Shown: positions 1 through 6,135, counted from the stretch's first letter. The stretch: 8,427 nucleotides of DNA from JARRRL01 sp037380725 (GCA_037380725.1 JARRRL010000106.1:1-8427), one strand, 5' to 3'. The notes: generated from the letters alone by a model not told the origin. Made by a program: numbers and translations.

Positions 1-1017
1 AGACGTTCTTTTAAGCTCCAATGCAGTTTTTCCTGTTTCAGGCTCGCATCAGAGTTCACATCAGGATCCAACCAATTCAGCACCTTATGACCAACGAACT
101 TAACTTGTCGGTGCAAATCATACTTGTTTTTTCGAGCCTCTACAGCAACATCGTTGATCAACTGTGTGCGAAAATTCAACCACTCTAACTCGCCGTCGAG
201 TTGAGTCCCATGCGTCCCGGGCTCGCCGCGACGTATGGCCGAACTCATATACGCCATCACCGATTCAAGTCCACAGTTACCTGACTTCTGCACTGTTTGC
301 CAGGGCAAATGCGCCATTTCAGCTTCGCTCGCAAGACGCCCCATCCTATTCACGTGGTAATAGGTCTCAATCAACGGCGCCGTATCATGACTCTGTAACC
401 CTTCTAGCGTACGCTCATTCAGCCGATGTACACCTGGACCAAATCTCACCCCCTTAACCAGCAACGGCTTTACTTTGTATTTATCGTAATTTTTCTTATG
501 ATTCCAGCTCGCGTGCCCGCCTTTGTTTACCAGAAAACCCGAATTATGAATCAATATATCAATGGTATCATTAGGTTGTTTAATCAACTCGACCCCAATT
601 GCGGGGCGCGATCGATTGCTCAAAAAATATAGGGAGCCCTCTGTTTGCAATTGCTCACGCTGCTGCGCCGGCCTGGCGCGGTGCAAACTTTGGTGGCGGA
701 GTACGCTCCTCCGATCGGTTACGCCCAAGCGCCAAACGCTCGCCTACGACACGAATACGTCGGAGCAGCTTGGTCGGATACCAACTCGCCTGCCTCAGAT
801 TCATCCCGCACGCCCGCTGTAGCCTCGGTTGCGATTGTGAAGCATCCACGCTCTTTAACCCCATCAAACGCGTGAATCTACGTGCAACGCTCTCCGGCGC
901 CACATGCTGCGCCGAAGGCCCACCAATGGTTGGCCGGGCAGGAGGCGGCCTCAACACATCTGTTGATGACCGTTGATTGGATTGCTGTTTCTGTGACCTT
1001 ACAAAAGATAACACCAT
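1..1017 (-). CDS. effector-like protein of unknown function, partial and frameshifted
   Basis: I do not recognise this family. On the minus strand an ATG at 1015-1017, preceded by a weak GGTGG, opens a frame of 120 codons that stops at 655-657. Skipping one base near 660 moves into a second minus frame that is open without a stop to the window edge and continues beyond it. Joined, this gives at least 338 residues. The N-terminal third is rich in Arg, Ser, Pro and Gln, with no signal peptide or membrane segment. The C-terminal part has better-ordered sequence, including NKGGHASW (His about residue 168) and WQTVQKSGNCGLES (Cys about residue 248, codon at 273-275). The order His, then Gln-x4-Cys, recalls Ulp1/YopJ-type (clan CE) thiol enzymes, but this is only a motif-level guess. 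The frameshift may be a sequencing error, a true mutation or, less likely, programmed. Plus-strand frames here are shadows. Confidence 0.6.
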
Positions 1018-1080
1018 TGTTGATTTCCACCAGACAGAGCTTTACCTTACTGAGACACCATCACCCTCTAGCTCGATTTC

Positions 1081-1156
1081 AACAATATACCTATTGTTTT
1101 AGTTTTTCGGATGATCGCCTAACCTATTGTTTGATATATAATTTAATTTATTGTTT
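1081..1156. promoter_or_regulatory. AT-rich region with palindrome and repeated TATTGTTT motif
   Basis: The roughly 180 bases between the minus-strand gene starting at 1017 and the first plus-strand cassette hold no gene. They are very AT-rich from 1130 to 1225. A perfect 7-bp inverted repeat, AACAATA-TACC-TATTGTT, lies at 1081-1098, 64 bases upstream of the minus-strand start. TATTGTTT recurs at 1092-1099, 1125-1132 and 1149-1156. The first two copies are part of an 11-bp direct repeat (ACCTATTGTTT) exactly 33 bp apart, about three helical turns. This is the pattern of a regulator binding site for the divergent gene, but no known regulator is recognised. Confidence 0.35.
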
Positions 1157-1181
1157 ACTCCATTATTTATTTTATTAATAA

Positions 1182-1354
1182 ATAGATACCCCCTCTGTTA
1201 TAATAATTTATAAATTTGAAAGACAGGAATTAGCGAAGCAGCTTTATGAGTCAGAAGAATCAATGAGTCAGAAGAATCACAAGCGCTTTCCAAACTAAGG
1301 AATGAGATTACAGAGGGCTATGTGGTATTTGTGCCTGAGTGTAAAGCAAAATAG
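1182..1354 (+). pseudogene. remnant of a small antitoxin-like gene broken by a 17-bp duplication
   Basis: The frame has no usual start codon. It reads KFERQELAKQLYESEESQ, then is shifted by a perfect 17-bp tandem duplication (1246-1279) and stops at 1296-1298. If one copy is removed, the frame runs on through ALSKLRNEITEGYVVFV to a TAG at 1352-1354. The pattern of Glu-rich helix, 'LRNEI' and 'EG' resembles the C-terminal part of ParD-type antitoxins, which is a weak resemblance only. Its stop lies 6 bases before the attC-like site at 1361, the normal place for a cassette gene to end. It is probably a decayed cassette gene. Confidence 0.35.
1246..1279 (+). repeat. 17-bp perfect tandem duplication
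   Basis: ATGAGTCAGAAGAATCA occurs at 1246-1262 and again immediately at 1263-1279. A length of 17 is not a multiple of three, so the duplication shifts the reading frame of the antitoxin-like remnant around it. Confidence 0.9.
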
Positions 1355-1360
1355 CAATGC

Positions 1361-1432
1361 AGCTAGCAAGGTACTCCAGCCGATCCAAAAAACGTTGCTC
1401 AGTTTTCGATCGTCTGAGTTGTGTTGTTGCGT
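1361..1432 (+). other. degenerate integron attC-like recombination site (attC-A)
   Basis: This aligns column by column with the better attC at 1976-2036. R''-like AGCTAGC is followed by six bases and CTCCAG on the left; CTGAGT, six bases and R'-like GTTGCGT (consensus GTTRRRY, one mismatch) are on the right. The arms ACTCCAGCCGATCCAAAA (1373-1390) and TTTTCGATCGTCTGAGT (1403-1419) pair almost fully, leaving one extrahelical C on the left arm, as attC folded strands do. It sits between a stop at 1354 and a start at 1453. R'' has two mismatches, so activity is doubtful. Confidence 0.55.
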
Positions 1433-1452
1433 GTCACAAATCCGGAGATTGT

Positions 1453-1854
1453 ATGAAACCTGAAATAGAAGCGAAATTTGCTACCTATCCGGTAGAAGTA
1501 CAAGAGCAGCTTAAGAGTATTCGCCGTCTGGTCTTCGCGGTTGCGGAAGAAAATGGTTTAGGCACGGTTGAAGAAACACTGAAGTGGGGTGAGCCCAGCT
1601 TCCTCGTAAAGGGTGGTAGCACGATTCGAATGGACTGGAAGCCAAACGATCCAGGTTTTATTAAAGTGTATTTTCACTGCCAGACTAGACTTATCGATAC
1701 CTTCAAGGAAATATACCATGATGAATTCAAGTATGAGGGAAAAAGAGCAATCGTAATTCCGTTAGGTGCTTCTGAAAGCGGTCCTCTTAGGCATTGCTTG
1801 CAGATGGCATTGAAGTATCATCGCTTAAAGCACCTCCCATTACTTGGAGCTTAA
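1453..1854 (+). CDS. DUF1801 (YdhG-like) domain protein
   Basis: A 133-residue soluble protein filling a single DUF1801/YdhG-like domain. Hallmarks are EETLKWGEPSFLV near residues 40-52, followed by a beta-rich stretch with the IKVYFHCQ strand and a final helix. Members are about 110-140 residues and their biochemical role is not firmly known. The ATG at 1453 is chosen because GGAG lies at 1444-1447, six bases upstream. The in-frame ATG at 1357 would instead read through the attC-like site. The gene starts 20 bases after attC-A and ends one base before an R''-like ACCTAAC, the arrangement of a mobile gene cassette. DUF1801 genes are plausible cassette cargo. There is no sign of truncation. 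Confidence 0.85.
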   Translation: MKPEIEAKFATYPVEVQEQLKSIRRLVFAVAEENGLGTVEETLKWGEPSFLVKGGSTIRMDWKPNDPGFIKVYFHCQTRLIDTFKEIYHDEFKYEGKRAIVIPLGASESGPLRHCLQMALKYHRLKHLPLLGA

Positions 1855-1855
1855 C

Positions 1856-1885
1856 ACCTAACAAATAAACGGAACAGGCATGATT
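1856..1885 (+). other. left half of an attC site (attC-E), right half missing
   Basis: ACCTAAC at 1856-1862 matches the R'' consensus RYYYAAC exactly and starts one base after the DUF1801 stop. It is followed by AACGGAACAGGCATGATTT, which is nearly the same as AACGGGACAAGCATGATTT in the attC-like site upstream of yefM (6147-6165). No matching right arm or GTTRRRY box follows before the next attC at 1976. This looks like a truncated site fused to another cassette. Confidence 0.4.
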
Positions 1886-1975
1886 TATGGTATTCTTACA
1901 GGGCGAGAACACTTTGGTAAAAAGAAATGCAATAAGGTATTGTCAAAATTGGAGAAAGTAACTCGTGCCGTTTGA
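1880..1975 (+). CDS. small ORF, 31 residues, just upstream of attC-B
   Basis: ATG at 1880-1882, ending TGA at 1973-1975 immediately against the R'' box of attC-B. The product begins MIYGILTGREHFGKKK and is basic with no membrane segment; no family is recognised. The position fits the end of a cassette gene. The short length and the half attC overlapping its start suggest it is either a tiny gene or the tail of a gene whose 5' part was lost. No convincing ribosome binding site is present. Confidence 0.3.
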   Translation: MIYGILTGREHFGKKKCNKVLSKLEKVTRAV

Positions 1976-2036
1976 TTCTAACAATGCGCTCCAGTCGGTG
2001 CAAAAAAACCTGCGCGGCTGAGTTTGGACGTTAAGT
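1976..2036 (+). other. integron attC recombination site (attC-B)
   Basis: R'' TTCTAAC (1976-1982; one mismatch to RYYYAAC), spacer AATGCG, CTCCAG (1989-1994), then CGG. On the right: CTGAGT (2018-2023), spacer TTGGAC, R' GTTAAGT (2030-2036; perfect GTTRRRY). The inner segments GCTCCAGTCGG and CCGCGCGGCTGAG are complementary apart from an extra base. At 61 bp it has a typical size, and the next start codon is nine bases beyond R'. Confidence 0.8.
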
Positions 2037-2045
2037 GATACCATT

Positions 2046-2480
2046 ATGAAATCTAATCCTGGTAAATACATATATAGAACATTCGCGATATTAACGGTAT
2101 TTTCGATACTGTTATGGCCGCTAAGTTATTTCCACTACTTTGTGGCGAGTACTCAGGCTTATTCTGGTAATGCAACAGAGGTGCTGGCAGTGAAAGGTAA
2201 TTTGATTTATTTCTACTTTAATAATTACGAGGGAAATAAACCGAAACAGACTACGACGATGCGTTTTGTTTCTCGGAATTCGCAGATGGGAAGTCGATTA
2301 TCAGTAGAATTTGATTTCGCTAAACTGGAAAGTGTTTCAAATCAGTTGGGTTTTGTTTTAATAAAAGATTCCAAAAATATAGTTTATGGTAACTTGTTAA
2401 TCGTTAGTGTACCTGTTTGGTTGTTTAGTGTTGTTTTTACACTTTTAACGATTATTTTCAAAAGAATGAAAAATGCTTGA
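2046..2480 (+). CDS. cassette-borne two-helix membrane protein of unknown function
   Basis: A 144-residue protein with a hydrophobic helix at about residues 11-34, an extracytoplasmic domain of about 80 residues and a second helix at about 115-137, followed by the basic tail FKRMKNA. By the positive-inside rule both ends are probably cytoplasmic. The middle part (NLIYFYFNNYEGNKPKQTTT, then MRFVSRNSQMGSRLSVEFDF) looks like a beta-rich sensor or binding domain. I recognise no named family. The ATG is nine bases after the R' box of attC-B and has no clear Shine-Dalgarno, common for cassette genes. It is more AT-rich than hflKC, suggesting transfer. No attC follows it: the 68-bp repeat begins four bases after the stop. 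Confidence 0.75.
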   Translation: MKSNPGKYIYRTFAILTVFSILLWPLSYFHYFVASTQAYSGNATEVLAVKGNLIYFYFNNYEGNKPKQTTTMRFVSRNSQMGSRLSVEFDFAKLESVSNQLGFVLIKDSKNIVYGNLLIVSVPVWLFSVVFTLLTIIFKRMKNA

Positions 2481-2483
2481 CAG

Positions 2484-2551
2484 AAAAGCCATTGTTTGGT
2501 GTCGATTCCAAGACGTTATAAAATAGGAGGGCTATTGTTAGGGATGCAACC
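2484..2551 (+). repeat. 68-bp dispersed direct repeat, copy 1
   Basis: About 58 of 68 positions match the copy at 6057-6123 in the same orientation. Shared blocks include TTTGGTGTCGATT, TAAAATAGGAGGG and AGGGATG. It starts just after the membrane protein stop, and the IS66 remnant ends inside it. An internal AATAG-GAGGG-CTATT could form a small hairpin in this copy only. Origin unknown; it may be the end of an IS or MITE. Confidence 0.85.
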
Positions 2552-2789
2552 ATTTACCAATGGACGCGCTGCGTACAGGACAAAATTGAATCAAACCAAC
2601 AGGGCGATTCAAAAAATACTCGATGGCCTGACCGCGTGAGCTAGCTTTTTCGTAATTTGATTGGCTTTGTTTTTCTAGGCACCAAGTTTGAATTTCTTCC
2701 ATAATCGGTAGCGAGTGTTGGCTACCGAACCGACACCGACCTCGCACTGCTTTAATCTGAACTCCGAAGCATAGACCTCTATCCGAGCG
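2538..2789 (-). pseudogene. IS66-family transposase remnant
   Basis: The minus-strand open frame between stops at 2790-2792 and 2538-2540 contains SQHSLPIMEEIQTWCLEK and SSRGQAIEYFLNRPVGLIQF. These resemble the segment of IS66-type DDE transposases that lies just before the 'DGR-x-P-x-DNN' region (general pattern S-x-P-(I/L)...WL...LG(Q/K)AI-x-Y-x-LN...L..FL). The part after 'FC' no longer fits this frame. A shift by one frame gives VLYAARPLVNG, a possible decayed continuation. The catalytic N-terminal and C-terminal parts are absent and no inverted repeats are seen, so it is an inactive fragment. Confidence 0.6.
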
Positions 2790-2792
2790 CTA

Positions 2793-3178
2793 CTATTAAA
2801 ACCCACTTCTAGGATGTATCACTGGCATGCATGGGAGATCTGATTATGTTGGAAATTATCGCAATCAAACAATCGCAATCAAACAATCGCAATCGCATTA
2901 TTTCTTCTTTGAGAGGGGTATCCATGTACTGCTGCTCCAGAGCTGAGAGCTGCTTTTGGTGCATGTAGTTTCGGCAGAGAACGTGGGAGGTGAGAAACAA
3001 GTTCATGTGAAAGAACTGAAGGATTGGGCCCGTAGGGGAGCCAACGTAATGATGCGGAGGAAGGAATGCGATGGTTCTACCATGGTTCTCAATAAAATGG
3101 TTTCGTTGACTTTGAAGTATTCAATAAATCAACGACTGCCTGAATCAAGGCAAATCCAGTAACGGAAGGAAAACGCAA
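2793..3178. other. gene-poor stretch between IS66 remnant and coiled-coil gene
   Basis: I see no gene that can be supported here. Short frames exist on both strands (minus 2809-3006, plus 2956-3162). They overlap each other, have no family resemblance, and the minus one is partly made of the 14-bp tandem repeat at 2859-2895. This is probably insertion debris plus the upstream region of the gene at 3179. A TTGACT at 3106-3111 could be a -35 element, but no good -10 follows at the right spacing. Confidence 0.5.
2859..2895 (+). repeat. 14-bp short tandem repeat
   Basis: TCGCAATCAAACAA occurs at 2859-2872 and 2873-2886, followed by a partial third unit at 2887-2894. There are 2.6 perfect units in non-coding DNA, likely a replication-slippage product. 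Confidence 0.85.
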
Positions 3179-3490
3179 ATGAGTGCTCGTAAAAAGTATG
3201 TGGCAGGAATGCAGACCAAGCTTGATCGATGGGATAAAGATATCGATGAACTTGAGAAAAAAACCCAAACCGCCTCAACAGAATTAAAAGCGGAGTATCG
3301 GAAGCAAGTTGAGTCGCTTAAAGACAAGCGTGATGAAGCGGCTAGGAAGTTCGAGGAATTGCAAAGTGCCAGCGATAGCGCCTGGGAAGAGCTTAAGGAC
3401 GGTATGGAACAGGCCTGGAATTCTATAAGCCATGCGTTTAGTTCCGCCAAATCTAAAATTTTCAGTAAAGAAAAAGAAAGCGTTAAATAA
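3179..3490 (+). CDS. small coiled-coil protein upstream of hflKC
   Basis: A 103-residue, highly charged, almost wholly helical protein. Heptad-like runs such as MQTKLDRWDKDIDELEKK and VESLKDKRDEAARKFEEL span about residues 11-70. A more amphipathic C-terminal helix contains AWEELKDGMEQAWNSI and ends in a Lys-rich tail. There is no signal peptide or membrane segment. It resembles the small stress-associated coiled-coil proteins (sll1863-like) that can occur beside membrane or stress genes; that assignment rests on general character. AAGGA at 3166-3170, eight bases before the ATG, supports the start. The gene is co-directional with hflK but separated by 212 bases, so co-transcription is possible but unproven. 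Confidence is high that it is a gene, low on its role. Confidence 0.8.
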   Translation: MSARKKYVAGMQTKLDRWDKDIDELEKKTQTASTELKAEYRKQVESLKDKRDEAARKFEELQSASDSAWEELKDGMEQAWNSISHAFSSAKSKIFSKEKESVK

Positions 3491-3702
3491 AACCCGAGAT
3501 ACTGGCAGTTTGCTCAGTGACTCTTGTCCCTCCCGGCAGGCATACAAGGCTTAAGGAAAGACGGCGATCAATTTTCAACTTCTGCCCCAAGCTGCCTGCC
3601 AGACACCCGTTATGTACGCTAACGCACCGACCACCTCAGTCTGTTATTTGTAGTCTATTGCCAATTACCTTGAAAACCTGCGCTGATAAAGAAAAATCTC
3701 TC
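3491..3702 (+). promoter_or_regulatory. hflK upstream region with alternative inverted repeats
   Basis: No gene is seen here. GGCAGGCA (3535-3542) is the exact complement of TGCCTGCC (3593-3600). CTGGCAG (3502-3508) can instead pair with CTGCCAG (3596-3602). The two pairings share the same right-hand bases and exclude each other. No T-run follows, so this is not a plain terminator. I found no convincing sigma-70 promoter. Confidence 0.25.
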
Positions 3703-4779
3703 ATGAAAAAGCCCTACCAAAACAAAGAACATAATCCCTGGGGTCTACCAGGCGGATCTGGAAGCGATTTTGAGGCGCAGTTCCAACGGGTCAGGCAGCG
3801 GATAGGTAAACATTTTTCCAGCAGTGGACCCAGCAAGTTCCTTCTTGCCGTCGTGCTGTTTATGCTAATAGTCGGTATCTGGACGGCCTACTACACCGTC
3901 CCCAGTGATTCAGTGGCCGTTGTCCAGCGTTTCGGAAAATACCTCAAGGAAGTGCCCCCGGGGTTACACTTTAAAATTCCGTTCAGGATTGACATAGCCA
4001 TCATTGTGCCGGTGAAGCGACAATTGAAGCAGGAATTCGGTTTCACCACGCCAGGTGCCAGCGATCCTTACCAAAGTCCCCTGTTTCGGGATGCCAAACG
4101 GGAAACCCAGATGGTCACCGGCGATCTGAATGCTGCCCTGGTGGAATGGGTGGTTCAGTATCGGATTTCCGCTCCGGAGAAGTTTCTGTTTGAAGTCCGT
4201 CAACCCAGCGAAACTCTGCGCTACGTTTCCGAATCCGTCATGCGGGAGGTCGTCGGCGATCGCACCGTGGATGAGGTCATCACGATTGGTCGCCAGGAGA
4301 TCGAAAGCCAGGCACTGATCAAAATGCAGGAACTTTCAACCAAATATGTCATGGGTCTCAGCATTGATCAGGTGCAGCTGAAAAATATCAATCCGCCGGA
4401 ACCGGTCCAGGAATCGTTCAATGAAGTCAACCAGGCCCAGCAAGAGAAGGAAAAACTGATCAACGAAGCCCGTCGTGAATACAACAAAGTGATCCCCTTG
4501 GCGAAAGGCGAAAAAGATCAGCGCATCCGCGAAGCCGACGGCTACAGACTTAAACGCATCAATGAAGCCGAGGGGGATATTGCCCGCTTCAATGCACTGT
4601 TCGCCGAATACAGCAAGGCGCCTGAGGTGACCCGCCGCCGTATCTATATTGAAACACTGCAGGTTGTGATGCCGGGTATTCACAGCAAAATCATCATCGA
4701 TGGTGAAAATGGCGGCATTCTCCCTTTTCTAAATCTCAGCAATCAACTCAGCAGCAATCCACGCGGGCCCAAGCCATGA
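3703..4779 (+). CDS. hflK: HflK-type SPFH/band 7 membrane protein
   Basis: 358 residues. HflK and HflC form a large membrane-anchored periplasmic complex that binds the FtsH protease and modulates its activity (family knowledge). Here a cytoplasmic N-terminus with the typical 'NPWG' motif (residues 11-14) precedes a membrane helix at about 46-63. Then come an SPFH/band 7 domain from about 65 (SVAVVQRFGKYLKEVPPGLHF is characteristic) to 230, an 'INPPEPVQESFNEV' junction, and a long charged coiled coil at about 240-310. It is shorter than E. coli HflK (419) because the Gly-rich N-terminus is reduced. The ATG at 3703 is chosen from the family N-terminus; its Shine-Dalgarno is weak, and the longer frame from 3517 adds non-HflK sequence. 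It overlaps hflC by 4 bp. The usual hfq and hflX genes are not upstream, so it may be a second hflKC copy. Confidence 0.93.
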   Translation: MKKPYQNKEHNPWGLPGGSGSDFEAQFQRVRQRIGKHFSSSGPSKFLLAVVLFMLIVGIWTAYYTVPSDSVAVVQRFGKYLKEVPPGLHFKIPFRIDIAIIVPVKRQLKQEFGFTTPGASDPYQSPLFRDAKRETQMVTGDLNAALVEWVVQYRISAPEKFLFEVRQPSETLRYVSESVMREVVGDRTVDEVITIGRQEIESQALIKMQELSTKYVMGLSIDQVQLKNINPPEPVQESFNEVNQAQQEKEKLINEARREYNKVIPLAKGEKDQRIREADGYRLKRINEAEGDIARFNALFAEYSKAPEVTRRRIYIETLQVVMPGIHSKIIIDGENGGILPFLNLSNQLSSNPRGPKP

Positions 4780-5801
4780 AAGGCAAAGCACTCTCATTCA
4801 TCCTGATCATCTTGCTGGTCGGAAGTTATGTCCTGTTTAGTTCGCTCTACACCGTGGGTGAAATTGAACAAGTCATCATTACTCAATTCGGCAAGCCAGT
4901 AGGCAATCCGATTACCACTGCAGGGTTGAAAATAAAAGTACCTTTTATTCAAGAGGTCAATCCCATCGATAAACGAGTGCTGGAATGGGATGGCAGCCCG
5001 TCGGATATGCCCACCAAGGATAAGCTCTATATTTCAGTGGATATCTATGCCCGTTGGCGGATTACCGACCCTTTACAGTATTTCCTGCGTCTTCGGGACG
5101 AACGTAGCGCGCAATCCCGTCTCGATGACATCCTGGGTAGCGAAACCCGCAATGCCGTTGCCAAGCATGAGCTGATCGAAATCATCCGTACCACCAAGGA
5201 CCGGATTCCGATGCGTGACACTCTACTGACCGGTTCCACTCAAGAGCTGGATATGGGTACCCTGGTACCAATTCAAAAAGGTCGCAAACAGGTGGAAGCC
5301 GATATATTTAAGGCTGGGGCGGATAAGGTGCGCGTGTTTGGCATTGAACTGCTGGATATCCGTTTTAAACGGATCAATTACAACGAGAGTGTCCGCCCTA
5401 AAATTTATGACCGAATGATCAGCGAGCGTCGCCAGATCGCTGAACGTTTTCTTTCTGAGGGACATGGCGAAGCTGCCCGAATTCGTGGCAATCGAGTACG
5501 AGATCTTAATAAAATCCAATCGGAAGCCTATCGACACGTGGAAGAAATTCGCGGCCTTGCCGATGCCAAAGCCACCGAAATCTATACCAGCGCCTATAAT
5601 CAAAGTTCGGATGCGGTGGATTTTTACGAGTTCACCCGGACCATGCAGGCTTACAGAACGATTATTTCCGATAACACCACCTTGGTGCTTTCCACGGATA
5701 GTGACCTTTTAAAATATCTGCAAGGCATGGCACCGAATACGGGTAATAACAAAGGTTCCAATGCAGCGCTGACCGCTGCTGACTCGATCAGCAACAAATA
5801 A
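4776..5801 (+). CDS. hflC: HflC-type SPFH/band 7 membrane protein
   Basis: 341 residues, close to the usual HflC length. An N-terminal membrane helix (about residues 5-24) is followed by a periplasmic band 7 domain beginning YTVGEIEQVIITQFGKPVG. 'ITTAGLKIKVPFIQEV' and 'RVLEWDGSPSDMPTKDK' are highly typical of HflC. Family-typical 'YARWRITDPLQYFLRL' and 'DDILGSETRNAVAKHEL' follow, then the segment 'GIELLDIRFKRINY' and an Ala/Glu/Arg-rich helix (about 225-275). It is the partner of HflK in the ring-shaped complex that surrounds FtsH. Its ATG overlaps the hflK stop (ATGA), indicating translational coupling in one transcript. The last 25 residues are a low-complexity Asn/Ser/Ala tail. No good terminator follows. 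Confidence 0.94.
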   Translation: MKGKALSFILIILLVGSYVLFSSLYTVGEIEQVIITQFGKPVGNPITTAGLKIKVPFIQEVNPIDKRVLEWDGSPSDMPTKDKLYISVDIYARWRITDPLQYFLRLRDERSAQSRLDDILGSETRNAVAKHELIEIIRTTKDRIPMRDTLLTGSTQELDMGTLVPIQKGRKQVEADIFKAGADKVRVFGIELLDIRFKRINYNESVRPKIYDRMISERRQIAERFLSEGHGEAARIRGNRVRDLNKIQSEAYRHVEEIRGLADAKATEIYTSAYNQSSDAVDFYEFTRTMQAYRTIISDNTTLVLSTDSDLLKYLQGMAPNTGNNKGSNAALTAADSISNK

Positions 5802-5929
5802 CGGAATGTTGACCTCCCAGCGACCAGCCTATCTCTCAAGATCGCGGAGGGTCCAGGCGGGGAGCAAAATCAATTCAACAAGCAGTAAGCCACTCAAATG
5901 TTTTGTCTGAAGTATCAGGAAGGGAATCG

Positions 5930-6034
5930 GTGATTTTTAAGCTAAGAGATAGATTTTGGTTAAAATGGCATCAAAATACAATGTTCAGAGCAATAGCCTG
6001 TTCTCAGCCACACTTGACTGGAGTTGATGAGTAG
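5930..6034 (+). CDS. possible 34-residue small protein downstream of hflC
   Basis: A GTG start at 5930-5932 has a good Shine-Dalgarno (AGGAAGGG at 5917-5924). The frame runs to TAG at 6032-6034. The product begins MIFKLRDRFWLKWHQN and is basic and amphipathic, with no recognised family. The frame is also open upstream of the GTG back to 5813. The rest of 5802-6056 holds nothing else I can name. It could be a chance frame or an IS fragment. Confidence 0.22.
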   Translation: MIFKLRDRFWLKWHQNTMFRAIACSQPHLTGVDE

Positions 6035-6056
6035 TGGGGAAGGGCAATTTTTACCT

Positions 6057-6123
6057 AAAAGCCATAATTTGGTGTCGATTTTAAGACGCTCTAAAATAGG
6101 AGGGTAATTGTAGGGATGTAACC
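6057..6123 (+). repeat. 68-bp dispersed direct repeat, copy 2 (67 bp)
   Basis: Same orientation as the copy at 2484-2551, with nine substitutions and one missing base. It lies on the far side of the coiled-coil/hflKC block, 3.57 kb away. ACCTAAA, one mismatch from an attC R'' box, immediately precedes and overlaps its left end; GCTTGAC occupies the comparable place before copy 1. Confidence 0.85.
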
Positions 6124-6135
6124 GTGTTTGTCATC

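Noticed and set aside
164..976. Several plus-strand ORFs (e.g. 164-457, 599-976, 645-875)
   Set aside because: They overlap the minus-strand effector-like gene, have unnatural composition and no family resemblance; shadows.
1357..1452. N-terminal extension of the DUF1801 gene from ATG 1357
   Set aside because: It reads through the attC-like site, is Cys/Arg/Ser-rich and unlike the family; ATG 1453 has the ribosome binding site.
2484..2551. 68-bp repeat as an attC site
   Set aside because: It has no GTTRRRY box at the right place and its halves are not complementary; kept as an unidentified repeat.
2859..2895. Possible CRISPR or iteron array
   Set aside because: Units of 14 bp are directly adjacent with no spacers, and no cas or rep gene is near; a simple tandem repeat.
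2809..3162. ORFs on minus 2809-3006 and plus 2956-3162
   Set aside because: They overlap each other, lack ribosome binding sites and families, and the minus one is built partly from a 14-bp tandem repeat.
3517..3702. Longer hflK start at 3517
   Set aside because: The 62 added residues do not resemble HflK, whose N-terminus with the NPWG motif begins at 3703.
4336..5603. Minus-strand ORFs 4336-4683 and 5223-5603
   Set aside because: Fully inside hflK and hflC on the opposite strand; shadows of the real genes.
5811..5853. Possible terminator after hflC (GACCTCC pairing with GGAGGGTC)
   Set aside because: The loop is long, the stem has a bulge and no T-run follows.
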